A DNA stretch of 64,000 nt from Rhinopomastus cyanomelas. Taxonomy: Eukaryota; Chordata; Aves; Bucerotiformes; Rhinopomastidae. Shown here one piece after another: positions 46,330-56,574 of this stretch. The stretch lies in the NCBI GenBank assembly GCA_013400115.1, contig VXBP01002305.1:378208-442207 (forward strand), written 5' to 3'. Under the pieces are notes generated by a model that searched no databases, was not told the DNA's origin, and was given only the letters and a program-made list of their open reading frames with translations. Every line of letters starts with the position of its first letter. Position 1 is the stretch's first letter. The position numbers were made by a program, and so were the translations under genes.

Positions 46330-46428
46330 GGGACTAGTGGTGAACTTGGGAGAGTGGAGTTGTTGGCTGAACTTGGTGGTCCCAGGGGCCTTTTCCAACG
46401 TGAGTGATTCAATGGTTCTGTGGTTGAA
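46330..46428 (+). mobile_element. Decayed CR1 tail, 15926 subfamily
   Basis: gttgttggctgaacttggtg and caacgtgagtgattcaatgg. Confidence 0.75.
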
Positions 46429-46539
46429 ACCCCCTTCATGCAACCTGGAGAGTAAGTATCCAGCTCTTGAAAGATCTCTTCTGGACTTTCAGTTACTAGT
46501 GACCAAGTGACTCAGGTGACCAGAGGAAAACAGGGGGGT

Positions 46540-47112
46540 CGTGTACTGAGAGAAGAGAATCTGTTCTGGGCCCTCTACTCTGCCCTGGGGAGACCACAGC
46601 TGGAATCTGGTGTCCTGCTCTGGGCCCCTCCATTCCAGAAGGACACAGAGCTGCTGGAGAGAGCCCAGCACAGAGCCACAGGGGTGATGGAGGGAGGGGA
46701 GCATCTCCCTGCTGAGGAGAGGCTGAGGGAGCTGGGGCTCTGGAGCTGGGAAAAGAGGAGCCTGAGGGGTGACCCCATGGATGTTGATCAGTATGTGCAG
46801 GGTGGGTGTCAGGAGGATGGAGCCAGGCTCTGCTCAGGGGCACCCAGTGACAGGACAAGGGACAGGGATGTGAGCTGGAGCAGAGGAGGTTCCACATCAG
46901 TGTGAGAAGGACCTTGTTCTTGGTGAGGGTGCCAGAGCCCTGGCAGGGGCTGCCCAGGGGGCTTGTGGACTCTCCTTCTCTGGAGACATTTCAAACCCTC
47001 CTGGCCATGTTCCTGTGCGACTGGATCTGGGGGATCCTGCTGTGGCAGGGAGATGGGACTGGATGGTCTTTCGAGGTCCCTTCCCAGCCCTAATGCTCTG
47101 CGATTCTGTGTT
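46540..47112 (+). mobile_element. CR1 copy, abundant lineage, in-frame A-run variant
   Basis: From tgagagaagagaatctgttc to ctctgcgattctgtg. It reads gggaaaagaggagcctg at about 46748, the only copy with the undisturbed codons EKRSLRGDP at this point. Confidence 0.94.
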
Positions 47113-48077
47113 GCCAAAGGCTGCAGCAGCTCCCTGCAGCAGGGAGCGTGGAAGGTGCTGGACAAAGGAGAAGCCTTTAGCAACTGTCACAGCAGCTGAA
47201 GGACGGAGCGAGCGTGAATCTGGGGCAGCTCTGCTGTCCTGGTGGGGCTGTGCAGAGCCCTGGGCCGGGACCGGCGTGGCACAGCAGGGCACAGCGGGCA
47301 CATCACAGCACCATTCAGGACGGTGCCGTGGAAATGCAGCCTGTGGAGTCCGGGGTCAGGAGGTTCAGATGCCAAGGAGAGCTCGACTGATCCGCCCGCA
47401 GCTGCATCCCGAAGTGGCACCACCCTGGGAGGAAGAATGGAGATCAGGTGGGTGCACTGTTCCTTTGCAGCACTTTATTCATGCCCCTGAATCTGCCTTC
47501 ATTCTCTGACTGCCCCTTCCCTCTTCCCAAGCTGCTGCCAGGCTCAGACAGAAGGGAAGTAGGAGCTGCCTTTGGAAGTGGCTGGTTTGTTTCAGCAGCA
47601 GGCACTGGCAGTCAGAGGCGGAAAGAAGAGAGGAAAAGACTGTGAGAGCGCAGAAACGTTCCCAGATGCGTGATTTTGGCAGGGCAGGCAGGAGCGCTCC
47701 AGCGGTATAAATCAGTGGGCTTTTAGCTGCAGAAAGGCCCTGGAATCAATACCGGAGCTTTTAATTGAAATGCATAAAGAAATTAAACTGATCCTCCTCA
47801 TCAGCCATCCGAGTGGATCGTTGTGACTCCAGGATTTTTATGAATAAGCACATAAACTTGTAATGCGAACGCGTGAAGTGGTGCCTTGGGCTTCCTGGCA
47901 CTGAGCCCCGGCCCGCAGCAAGTGGAGTTCCTGCCGGAGGTTTGAATCCGGGGATAGCACGAGGTAGAGAAAGTCTGTCGCCGGCACCAGGATTTGGCTT
48001 TGAAATAGTTTGTGGGGCTAGTCTGTGGCAAAGGGATTGCCTTCTGCTTCTGGAGGTGCAGAGTGCGCTCACAAGAC
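47113..48077. promoter_or_regulatory. Unique sequence with candidate conserved element (47695-47875)
   Basis: 47695-47875 has gcggtataaatcagtggg, cttttaattgaaatgcat, aagaaattaaactgatcc and tttttatgaataagcac in unique AT-rich DNA. The earlier part (47113-47690) shows no gene. Confidence 0.4.
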
Positions 48078-48272
48078 CTTTCAGACCCACCTGGCCATGT
48101 TCCTGTGCGACTGGATCTGGGGGATCCTGCTGTGGCAGGGGGATTGGACTGGATGGTCTTTCGAGGTCCCTTCCCATCCCTCATGACTGGATCTGGGGGA
48201 TCCTGCTGTGGCAGGGGGATTGGACTGGATGGTCTTTCGAGGTCCCTTCCAGTTCCTAATGTTAATTCTGTG
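48078..48272 (+). mobile_element. CR1 tail with duplicated 76-bp module
   Basis: Modules start at 48109 and 48185 (gactggatctgggggatcct). The internal junction reads ccctcatgactggatctg; the closing end is aatgttaattctgtga. Confidence 0.94.
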
Positions 48273-48900
48273 ACTCTCACTGCTCTCAGGAAAGGTTTAT
48301 TGAAGGTGCGACCATCTCTGTTTATAGAAAGGGCTGCCCAGCTTTTGTTGCCACAGTGGGCAACCCTCACATTCCACTGGTGGTCCCACTGTCAGGCAGC
48401 GGTTGATGAGGGTGAGGGTCAAGCTTTTCTCTCCACGCTGTCAGGCAAAGTCCTCTCTGAAGGCAGCGAGGCCGTTGCTCTGTGTCACCCTGCTGCTGTA
48501 GATCCCACCAGAGTTCGGCAGCGGATTCCTACCTCTCACACACCTTCAGTTCAGTCTGTAAAGGGGAGGCCACGCGTTGGCTGGGAGCTGGTGGCCAGAC
48601 GCAGGAGGGGTAACTGCAGTGGGTTCTCTTAGTTCCTGTCCTCTGAGCACTCAGGTCTAACAGTTGCCTGTCTTGTTGTTCGTCAGATGGGGAGTCGGCA
48701 GAGGCACCTCATTCACACCAGTGGAAAACCTTTCATGAGAGGAAGAGAGGATGACGTGTCCTCCAAGGACTTCAAGAGCACCGGACCAAGACTTCCGTGA
48801 AACAGTGTGGTGAAGGCAGCGCCTGCCTGAGGAAGGGCAGAAGAACTGAAGAGGGACACAGGGATGCATCTTGGGCTTCTCCAGAGAGGGCAAATGGAGA
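48273..48900. other. Unique intronic sequence
   Basis: No gene or repeat recognised. Confidence 0.4.
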
Positions 48901-49268
48901 CTCCAAAAAGCTTTATGAGACAAACATCTCCCTGCTGAGGAAAGGCTGAGGGAGCTGGGGCTCTTATGCTGAGAGAAAAGGAGCCTGAGGGGTGACCCCA
49001 TGAGTGTTGATCAATATGTGAAGGGTGGGTGTCAGGAGGATGGAGCCAGGCTGTGCTCAGTGTCATCTACTGACAGGACAAGGGGCAGCAGGTGGGAGCT
49101 GGAACAGAGGAGGTTCCCCATCAGTGTGAGAAGGACCTTCTTCATAGTGAGGAGCTGCCCAGGGGGTTCCGGAGTCTCCGTCTCTGGAGACATTTCAAAC
49201 CCTCCTGGCCATGTTCCTGTGCGACTGGACCTAGGGGATCCTGCTGTGGCAGGGGGATTCTACGATAG
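48901..49268 (+). mobile_element. CR1 copy with eroded tail
   Basis: From catctccctgctgaggaaag to gtggcagggggattctacga. A stretch around the ORF2 LVRVPEPWQG codons and the last 50 bp are missing. Confidence 0.9.
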
Positions 49269-49689
49269 GAGATGATAGAATCCAGACTGAAAGAAACCCT
49301 TTAGAGATCAAGACTAGGACGATGGCTTGAGCTGGAGTTCACGCTTGGGTTTTATGCAGAAGTCAACCAGTCACAAGCAAGAGAGTGACAAGAATCCAGG
49401 ACCTCCTCTTTGTGGTGCCCACAGGCCGACTTCTCAAGTGACTGTAAATGCTCTGAGCAGTGTTTTTACCAAAGCTCAATAAAGCTGTGATGTGTGATGT
49501 GTGGTTTGTTTGTCTCACACGGCCAGCATGATGCCATCCCGTCTTCCTCTGGCATCGGGGCACTGAAAGGTGCTAACCATGAGTAGCCCCACTACTGCTT
49601 GTTGTATGAACTGAACACAAATGAACCACCTGACGTGGAGCACCTTGGGCAAGAGTCCTCCTTGACCTACTCTAGCTCTGTCATAGCTG
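49269..49689. other. Unique sequence, weak LTR-like 3' half
   Basis: caataaagctgtgatgtgtg (about 49478) followed by ttgtctcacac resembles the R-U5 part of a retroviral LTR, but no pair or internal region exists. Uncertain. Confidence 0.25.
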
Positions 49690-49922
49690 ATGTGGCAGGA
49701 GGGTTGGACTAGCTGATCTCCAGAGGTCTTGTCCAAGCCCTAACATACTACAACCCTGTGAATCCATGACTGGACTGGGCTGCACAGGGCAGTGGTGGAG
49801 TCCCCATCCCTGGAGGTGTTGAAGGACAGCCTGGTGCACTGGTGTGGCTGCCGTGGTGTTGTCAGGTGCTGGGCTGGGCTGGCTGAGCTCAGGGGGCTTC
49901 TCCAGCCTCAGAGATTCTGTGA
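49690..49922 (+). mobile_element. Two CR1 tails of different subfamilies
   Basis: 49690-49765 is old (gttggactagctgatctcca); 49769-49922 matches the 18768 subfamily (ctgagctcagggggcttctc). Confidence 0.85.
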
Positions 49923-50261
49923 GGGTCAGTACAGGGCAGTACTGTAGCTGCACCAGTAGAGTGCTGGTTGTGGCACAGCGCAGGAAAACCCTTGTGAGAC
50001 CCGGCTCTTGCCAGCGATGGCATGTACACCCCTCACTTGTGAAGTCCTGTTGGCTTCCAGAGCTAATTGCAGGAGAAGGATCTGAGGAGTTTAATCCTTC
50101 TCCTGACACCGCGATGAAAATTAATTTCCTATATATTATGGATGAGCAGTGCCCTTCTGTTTGTGCGTCAGTATTGATGCTGCCTGCTTCTGAGCACAAG
50201 TCCTGCTCTGTAGGATTGGATCCTCTTGGTACTGAAGGGTCTGGAGTTCTGCGAGAGTGAA
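49923..50261. other. Unique intronic sequence
   Basis: Short AT-rich part near 50110-50150 (gaaaattaatttcc). No gene. Confidence 0.4.
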
Positions 50262-50352
50262 GGTGGAGCTGGAGGTCCTGCTCTGGCAGGGGCATTGCAC
50301 TGGGTGGTCTTCCGAGGTCCCTTCCAATCCCTCGTGGTCTGGGGTTCTGTGA
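50262..50352 (+). mobile_element. CR1 tail fragment
   Basis: ggagctggaggtcctgctct to ctggggttctgtga. Confidence 0.85.
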
Positions 50353-50446
50353 AGTGGACGGTTAAAGGCATGGGAAAGGATTTGAGTTACACTTGGAAAG
50401 AGCAGTGAGTTTAGTGTTTAAGTCAAACAAATTTTAATAGAAAACT

Positions 50447-50748
50447 TTGTGGAGTCTCCTGCTCTGGAGACGTTTCAAACCCACCCAGCCCTGTTCCTGT
50501 GCGACTGGATCTGAGGGATCCTGCTGTGGCAAGGGGACTGGACTGGATGGTCTTTTGAGGTCCCTTCCCATCACTACTGACTGGATTTGGGGGATCCTGC
50601 TGTGGCACGGGGACTGGATTGGATGGTCTTTTGAGGTCTCTTCCAGTCCCTACTGACTGGATCTGGGGGATCCTGCTGTGACAGGAGGATGGGACTGGAT
50701 GGTCTTTCAGGGTCCCTTCCAACCCCTGATGTTCTGGGATCCTGTGAA
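50447..50748 (+). mobile_element. CR1 tail with three 76-bp modules
   Basis: Modules start at 50503, 50579 and 50655, exactly 76 bp apart. Both internal junctions read ctactgactggat. The last module ends gatgttctgggatcctgtga. This is the largest array of its kind in the window. Confidence 0.95.
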
Positions 50749-51149
50749 AAGCCTCTGGTTTTGCCTGCCTGTTAGAATCCAGAAAGCTCCCAGAAAGTCT
50801 GTGACGGAGAAGGAAAGCAAGAAGGAGTCTCTCGGAGTCTCTCGATCCCACTCGCAGACTATTAAGTTCATTGGGCTGCATCTGTCGCTGATTGTTGGTG
50901 ACGAAAGTCGCGGCTGTGCTGGGTGACAGGCTGTTGTCAGGGAGCCCTCTGGAAAACAAAGGGAATAAAGCAGCTTCAGAAGGAGAAACGCCTGTCAGCT
51001 TTCTCAGAGTATCAGTGTTGTGCATCTCAGACCTGCCGAGCCAGACGCTGCCGCCGGCGCTTCGGTGCCGCCTCCACCGCAGTTATCGGCACGGGCTTCG
51101 GGGTGGTTTCTGCTTCTTGTCTGTAGTCACAGAGCTGCTCTTGTGCCGA
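50749..51149. other. Unique intronic sequence
   Basis: No gene or repeat recognised. Confidence 0.4.
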
Positions 51150-51341
51150 GATCACCGAGTCCCAGAGAGTTAGGGGTTGGAAGGGACCTCAAAGATCACC
51201 CAGTCCAACCCCCTGTCACAGCAGGGTCCCCTAGGTCCAGTCATTAGGGGTTGGAAGGGACCTCAAAGATCACTCAGTCCAACCCCCTGCCACAGCAGGG
51301 TCCGCTAGGTCCAGTCACACAGGAACATGGCCAGGTGGGCC
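51150..51341 (-). mobile_element. CR1 tail with duplicated module
   Basis: Minus-strand modules start at 51170 and 51244 (74 bp; two bases shorter than the usual 76). The junction ccagtcattaggggttgg is shared with the other arrays. Confidence 0.93.
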
Positions 51342-51626
51342 TCATGAGATGGTTCCAAACGTGCTTTTTAAAGCCACAGGGAGACACTAATGAGAGGGCG
51401 TTGCGTGAGCAATGAGACGAGTTGGCAATTAGTCAGTTAAAACAAGAGGCCAGCCCACAGTGCCCCGTGAGCAGGATGAATCTGCTAACAGTGCAGCCAA
51501 GCTGCCTAACAGATGCAGGAGATTTTAAGAGCTTAATGTTGACAAGATAAGCATCGAGGAAGATAGGAATGAAATCCTCAGTGAAGGTCCTGTCAGGAGT
51601 AATCTGAGCTCTGACGAAAATGGCTA
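51342..51626. promoter_or_regulatory. AT-rich candidate conserved element
   Basis: ggcaattagtcagttaaaac, ttttaagagcttaatgttg and GATAAG (51546-51551) followed by aggaagatagg. Unique, non-coding. Confidence 0.4.
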
Positions 51627-51799
51627 AATCACAGAATCACAGGACATCAGGGGTTGGAAGGGACCTCGAAAGCTCATCCAGCCCAATCCCCCTGCCACAG
51701 CAGGGTCCCCTAGATGCAGTCGCACAAGAACATGGCCAGGAAGGTCTGAAACGTCTCCAGAGAAGGAGACTCCACTACCCCCCTGGGCAGCCCCCTGCA
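51627..51799 (-). mobile_element. CR1 3' end, - arm of a head-to-head pair
   Basis: aaatcacagaatcacaggac to gggcagccccctgcag. It meets a + copy at the 5'-truncated end. Confidence 0.92.
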
Positions 51800-51925
51800 G
51801 TCTCCTTTTCTGGAGACATTTCTGCCCTGCCTGGAGTGTTCCTGTGTGACTGGATCTGGAGGATCCTGCTGGTGATGGGGCACTGGACTGGATTTGAGGG
51901 TCCCTTCCAGTCCCTCATGTTGTCC
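51800..51925 (+). mobile_element. CR1 3' end, + arm of a head-to-head pair
   Basis: tctccttttctggagacatt to ccagtccctcatgttgtccc. With the preceding minus copy it forms an inverted repeat centred near 51800. Confidence 0.9.
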
Positions 51926-52642
51926 CTCAGAACCTGGATCAGAGGGAGATGAGGGTGTGAGTCCTGCTGAGCCTGATGTGAAGACGGCTGGGGTTGGTGA
52001 TTGGCAAATGTGTGAGTAGATGGAGTTTACGGAGGCTGCTCGTGCGATAGAACCTGAACCGTGCTCCAGTGCAGACGCCTGGAGATGAGTAGGTGTCGAG
52101 CTAATAAAAGTTGATGTCAACACTTAGGAGTGTGTTTGGAAACAAGAGGGAGCGGTGTTTGATCAAGCGGCAGTCGCAGCCGCGCGCTTACCTGCGCGAT
52201 GAAAAGCAGCCTCGGCGTCTGCGGTTCTGCCAACCTGTCAGCGCATCTGGCAGAGCCCAGCAAGTGCTAGGGAATTTGTTGTGGCTGTTGCCGTCAGACG
52301 ACTTGGTTTTGTTCCTCTGGACTTCAAAAGACACCCCAGCCTTTGCGTGTGATGTTGTTAGGGCCGTCAGTCAGAAGTGCTCTGGCAGTGCCTGACGTGC
52401 GCCTGGCACCGCTGCTGTGCCAAGAGCAGCCGCGAGCTTGATGCTGCTTTGTTCTGTGAGCAGAGGCACACGTGAGGAGTGACGCTGGGGCGGTGCTGGC
52501 GACAGCACGGAGAGCCCGTCCGGGGGGAGTAAGGAAAGTCTTCTGACTAGTTCTGAGGGGAGGCGAAGGTTTTGAGGTGGGGAGGGCGGCAGCAAGGAGC
52601 TTCCTGTGGCAAGCTTTGAGTGCGTCGCGACCAGCGGCCCTT
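51926..52642. other. Unique intronic sequence
   Basis: Mixed composition, some CpG (52150-52230). No gene recognised. Confidence 0.4.
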
Positions 52643-52862
52643 CACAGGATCACAGAACCCCAGAGCATCAGGGATGGGAAGGGACCTCAAAGATCATCCA
52701 GTCCCATCCTCCTGCCACAGCAGGGTCCCCTAGACCCAGTCACACAGGAACTGTCCAGATGGGTTTGAAACGTCTCCAGAGCAGGAGACTCCACAACCCC
52801 CCTGGGCAGCCCCTGCCAGGGCTCTGGCACCCTCACTGGGAACAAGGTCCTTCTCAGATTTA
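52643..52862 (-). mobile_element. CR1 3' end, abundant lineage
   Basis: tcacaggatcacagaacccc to gaacaaggtccttctcagat. Confidence 0.93.
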
Positions 52863-52960
52863 GAGGCCTCTGATCAATGCAGTGCAGAAAGGTTAAGTTC
52901 ACCAGCATCCTTGGGCTGAGTCTCAATCTCTGCTTCTAGTATTGTCACCTCTAGTGACAC

Positions 52961-53216
52961 AGCTCTAGTATGGCCTCTGTCTCCAGTGTTGTCTCCATCT
53001 CCAGTATGGTCTCCATCTCCAGTGTTGTCTCTGTCTCCAGTGTTGTCTCTGTCTCTACAACTGTCTCCATCTCCAGTGTTGTCTCCATCTCCAGTATGGT
53101 CTCCATCTCCAGTATGGTCTCCATCTCCAGTGTTGTCTCTGTCTCCAGTGTTGTCTCTGTCTCTACAGTTGTCTCCATCTCCAGTGTTGTCTCCATCTCC
53201 GGTGTTGTCACAGTGA
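52961..53216. repeat. 18-bp minisatellite with higher-order pattern
   Basis: About 14 units of 18 bp built on gtctccatctccagtgtt and variants (ctgtctccagtgttgtct, gtctctacaactgtctcc). Translation on + gives six-residue units SVVSIS, SMVSIS, SVVSVS and TTVSIS. The variants recur in the same order, so a longer unit of five or six 18-mers has itself been duplicated. It is not a gene. Confidence 0.95.
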
Positions 53217-53242
53217 CTAGGACATGAAGAAGTGTTAGGAGC

Positions 53243-53512
53243 ACTGGGTCACTGGGCTGAGGCCAGCAGGATGAGGTTTAACAGGGCCAAGGGCAGAGTC
53301 CTACACTTGGGCCGCAAGAACCCCCTGCAGCTACAGACTGGGGGATGAGGGGCTGGGGAGCAGCCTGGCAGAGAGGGACCCTGGAGCACTGGTTGGCTAC
53401 TGACTGAACAGGAGCCAGCAGGATGCCCAGGTGGCTCAGAAGGCCAGTGGCATCCTGGCTTGGATCAGCAGTGGTGTGGCCAGCAGGAGTGGGGATGTAA
53501 TTCCCACCCTGT
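53243..53512 (+). mobile_element. Internal CR1 RT fragment without 3' end
   Basis: aacagggccaagggcagagt, ctggcttggatcagcagtgg: the 18768 subfamily, broken after tgtaattcccaccctg. Confidence 0.88.
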
Positions 53513-54023
53513 AGTACCGCTGGTCAGGAAGTGCCACCCTTCAGAGGTCAGAGCTACCCAGGGCAGGCTGCGTCTCTGACTCGCGTTACCCGCTGACCCC
53601 TGCTTCTTCCCCAGCACCGGTACCTGCAAGGTGCTGTGTCTGTGCCAGCACTGTGACTTCAGAGTCCTTAAAAATAGATGGTTTCCTCAGGTTTTTCTGT
53701 GGTTGTTTCCTTTTTGCTGATGCAGGCACGGTGCCTGTGGCTGTACAGCAGGATTCGTGTCTCTGGAGTTCCTGCCTTGATGTGGCAGTTCAGGGCTTCG
53801 CGTCTCCACTGCGTCTCAAAGGCAGTCGGGCTCTCCAGGACTGTTACCTCAAGACTCGAGTCCTTGATGCTGCAATTATGCAGCTGAATAATTTTATGAA
53901 TCTGACTTGTCTCATTAGATGCCTGGATAGCTGCACGCTGGGGGAGGGAAAACAAAGGCCCACTCTGGAGGTGCTCCTGGCTTTCACGCAGAACACAGTG
54001 CTCTGCTGTAGCGACGCGTTCAG
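53513..54023. other. Unique intronic sequence
   Basis: No gene or repeat recognised; frames on both strands overlap without domains. Confidence 0.4.
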
Positions 54024-54366
54024 GTCATAGAATCATCACAGCTGGACAGGACCTCCAGGATCATCGAGCTCACCCCGACAGCTCCCGGACCCCCAGACCA
54101 GGGCCTCAAGTGCTCTGGCTACTCAGTTTGTAAACCCCTCCAGGGATGGGGACTCCACCAGCTCCCTGGGCAGCCTGTTCCAGTGCCCAGCCACTCTCTC
54201 AGCAAAGAGCTGCTTCCTAAGATCCAACCTACACCTCTCCTGATGCAACTTGATGCTGTTTCCTCTCGTCCTATCATTAGTGATTTGGGAGAAGAGACCA
54301 GCAGCAGCCTGGCTACAACCTCCTTGGAGGGAGCCTCCTCTTCTCTAGACTCAATCACCCAAGTTT
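54024..54366 (-). mobile_element. CR1 copy, 23218 subfamily
   Basis: gtcatagaatcatcacagct, agcctgttccagtgcccagc to tctagactcaatcacccaag. Confidence 0.92.
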
Positions 54367-54407
54367 CTGAACTATAAAATTCCAGGTCAAGAAAATCTGT
54401 AATGAAT

Positions 54408-54438
54408 CAGAATAAATAAATAAACAAACAAACAAACC
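54408..54438. repeat. (AATA)n/(AACA)n microsatellite
   Basis: ataaataaataaacaaacaa-type run just upstream of a CR1 copy. Confidence 0.9.
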
Positions 54439-54452
54439 CTTACAACAATAGC

Positions 54453-54789
54453 AAAAGGAGACCGAGGGGTGACCCCATGGATGTTGATCAGTACGAGAAG
54501 GGTGGGTGTGAGGAGGATGGAGCCAGGCTCTGCTCACGGGCACCCAGCAACAGGACATGGGGCAACAGATGTGAGCTGGAGCAGAGGAGGTTCCACATCA
54601 GTGTGGGAAGGACCTTCTTCACAGTGAGGGCTGCTCAGGGAGCTTGTGGAGTCTTCTCTGGGGACATTTATAACCTATCTGGCCATGTTCCTGTATGACT
54701 GGATCTAGGGGATCCTGCTGTGGCAGAGGGATGGGACTGGATGGTCTTTCAACGCCCCTTCCAATCCCTGACGTTCTGGGATTCTGTGA
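54453..54789 (+). mobile_element. CR1 copy, abundant lineage
   Basis: caaaaggagaccgaggggtg to gttctgggattctgtga; small deletions around the LVRVPEPWQGL codons. Confidence 0.93.
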
Positions 54790-54835
54790 AAACCCTACTG
54801 GAGAGCGTGAAATGACCGTCTGGGTGCAGTGTTTT

Positions 54836-54976
54836 CATAGAGTCACAGAGTCATTCAGACTGGAAAAGACCCCTGGGATCATTGAGTGCAACCATCATCC
54901 CAACTCCACAAGCTCCCCCCTAAAGCAGACCCCCCAGCACTACATCTCAGCAACTTTTTAACTCATCCAGGGATGT
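54836..54976 (-). mobile_element. CR1 tail, 15926 subfamily
   Basis: atagagtcacagagtcattc and cccctgggatcattgagtgc, ending 64 bp before exon 5. Confidence 0.88.
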
Positions 54977-55030
54977 GAGTTGCTGTGAACAGGTTGCACT
55001 TGCCTGTGTCAGTAAATGTTGTCTCCCCTT

Positions 55031-55046
55031 GTTTCTTTAGAAGAAG
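55031..55046 (+). other. 3' splice site of exon 5 with tandem NAG acceptors
   Basis: The acceptor reads tttctttag followed by AAG AAG, so three NAG trinucleotides stand in a row (55038-55046). Splicing at the first gives KKTYQC as in known ZNF521. Use of the second or third would remove one or two lysines without changing frame. Confidence 0.75.
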
Positions 55047-55125
55047 ACCTACCAGTGCATCAAATGTCAGATGGTTTTCTACAACGAGTGGGACATCCAA
55101 GTGCACGTTGCCAACCACATGATCG
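55041..55125 (+). CDS. ZNF521: ZNF521 following exon (zinc finger 27)
   Basis: This 85-nt exon continues the giant exon exactly: after ...SPSQTEE it reads KKTYQCIKCQMVFYNEW and ends at ...NHMI plus one base (phase 1). It supplies one C2H2 finger, CIKC...HVANH, the 27th of the family's 30. The acceptor follows a T-rich tract ending tttag and the donor is a strong G|gtaagt. No base insertion or stop is present. The last three fingers (normally starting DEGLNHECKLC) and the stop must lie beyond 64000, because I do not find them in the remaining 8.9 kb. This is too short to be found as an open frame and was identified by protein similarity and splice signals. Confidence 0.96.
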
Positions 55126-55131
55126 GTAAGT
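55126..55131 (+). other. 5' splice site after exon 5
   Basis: gtaagt, a consensus donor, directly follows the G of a split Asp codon. It matches the phase expected for the junction HMI-DEG in ZNF521. Confidence 0.9.
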
Positions 55132-55754
55132 GAGCCGGCGCCGCTTCTCCGAGACAGACAGCTCTTTCTCTTTCCTCACGATCATCATCGCCTCCAAAAT
55201 TAAGCAGTGCTAAGGAGGAATTAATTGTGCATCCATCAATGATTAACCCAGGCGTGATTGATTTCTCGACTCATGTTATTAGACGTGCTGAGGCATTAGC
55301 AGCGTTTGTTTTCTGCGAGGGCTAGTTTAGACTTCTGCAGAGAATTGGATACCCACTGCCAGTCAGAGCACCGGTGATTAGCAAATTAAACTTCTAATCA
55401 TTTTTGCGTTATTGAAAGCAAACGAACAGGAATGGGTAATGAACTGGATGGGAGCTTTCCGCGGAGTTTTAGGCAGGTTTTAATTTCCAAAGTTATTACG
55501 CTAACGACACTGCTGTGCACTTCTCCAGCACCTCGGTACCAGAACCCAAACCGGCGAGGTTGTGTCGTGGGGAAGCGTCGCTCGTTTAAACGGCCGTGAA
55601 ACGGGAGTGTTTGTTGTGTTTGGGGGGCTGGAGGACAATCCCGAGCACATCCTTGGCGGATCAGACACGACTGTTTCTTTGAATACCTAAGGGATTGTAG
55701 GGATCAGCAGTGGAACCTACTCCAGGCGGGGTGGAAACCAGCACCTTGTGCTGC
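55132..55754. promoter_or_regulatory. Candidate conserved element next to exon 5
   Basis: 55160-55450 is AT-rich unique DNA: ggaattaattgtgcatcc, catcaatgattaaccc, gcgtgattgatttc, gtgattagcaaattaaac, cttctaatcattttt. Several resemble PBX/homeodomain sites. No exon found here. Confidence 0.42.
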
Positions 55755-56574
55755 CACCCAGCAGGACCTGGACAGGCTGGAGAGCTGGGCGGGGAGACAC
55801 GGAGTGGACTACAACAAGGGCATTTAGCAGTCAACATCTGGGCAAGAAAGGCCTCAGGGACCGGGATGGGGTGGGGACTGAGCTGCTGGAGAGCAGTGGA
55901 GGAGAAAGGGGCCTGGGGTCCTGGTGGCCAGCAGGATGGCCAGGAGCCAGCAATGGGCCCTGGTGGCCAAGAAGGCCAATGGCATCCTGAGGTGGATGAG
56001 GACTGACTGACAGATTCAGAGAGGTTCTTTTCCCATCCTACTCTACCCTGGTGAGACCTCATCTGGAATGTTGTTTCCAGCTGTGGGCCCCTCAGCTCCA
56101 GAAAGACACAGAGCTGCTGGAGAGAGCCCAGTGCAGAGCCACAGGGATGATGGAGGGAGGGGAGCATCTCGATGCTGAGGACAGGCTGAGGGAGCTGGGG
56201 CTCTGCAGCTGGGAAAAAAGGGGACTGAGGGGTGACCCCATGAGTGTTGATCACTATGTGAAGGGTGGGTGTCAGGAGGATGGAGCCAGGCTCTGCTCAA
56301 GGGCACCCAGTGACAGGACAAGGGGCAGCAGGTGTGAGCTGGAGCAGAGGAGGTTCCCCATCAGAGTGAGAAGGACCTTGTTCTTGGTGAGGGTGCCAGA
56401 GCCCTGGCAGGGGCTGCCCAGGGGGTTGTGGAGTCTCCTCCTCTGGAGACATTTAAAACCCTCCTGGACATGTTCCTGTGTGACTGGATCCAGGGGATCC
56501 TGCTGTGGCAGGGGGACTGGACTGGATGATCTCTTGAGGTCCCTTCCAATCCCACATGCTCTGTGATTCTGTGC
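55755..56574 (+). mobile_element. CR1 copy with RT segment, abundant lineage
   Basis: About 820 bp. Starts near the DLDRLESWAGRH-like codons (gacctggacaggctggagag), passes the six-A version of the A-run (56215-56220) and ends gctctgtgattctgtg. The longest member of the abundant lineage here. Confidence 0.94.

Noticed and set aside
52961..53216. CRISPR-like regular repeat
   Set aside because: 18-bp units without spacers in a vertebrate intron; a minisatellite.
52970..53227. Ser/Val-repeat protein frame
   Set aside because: Produced by the 18-bp minisatellite, open on both strands.
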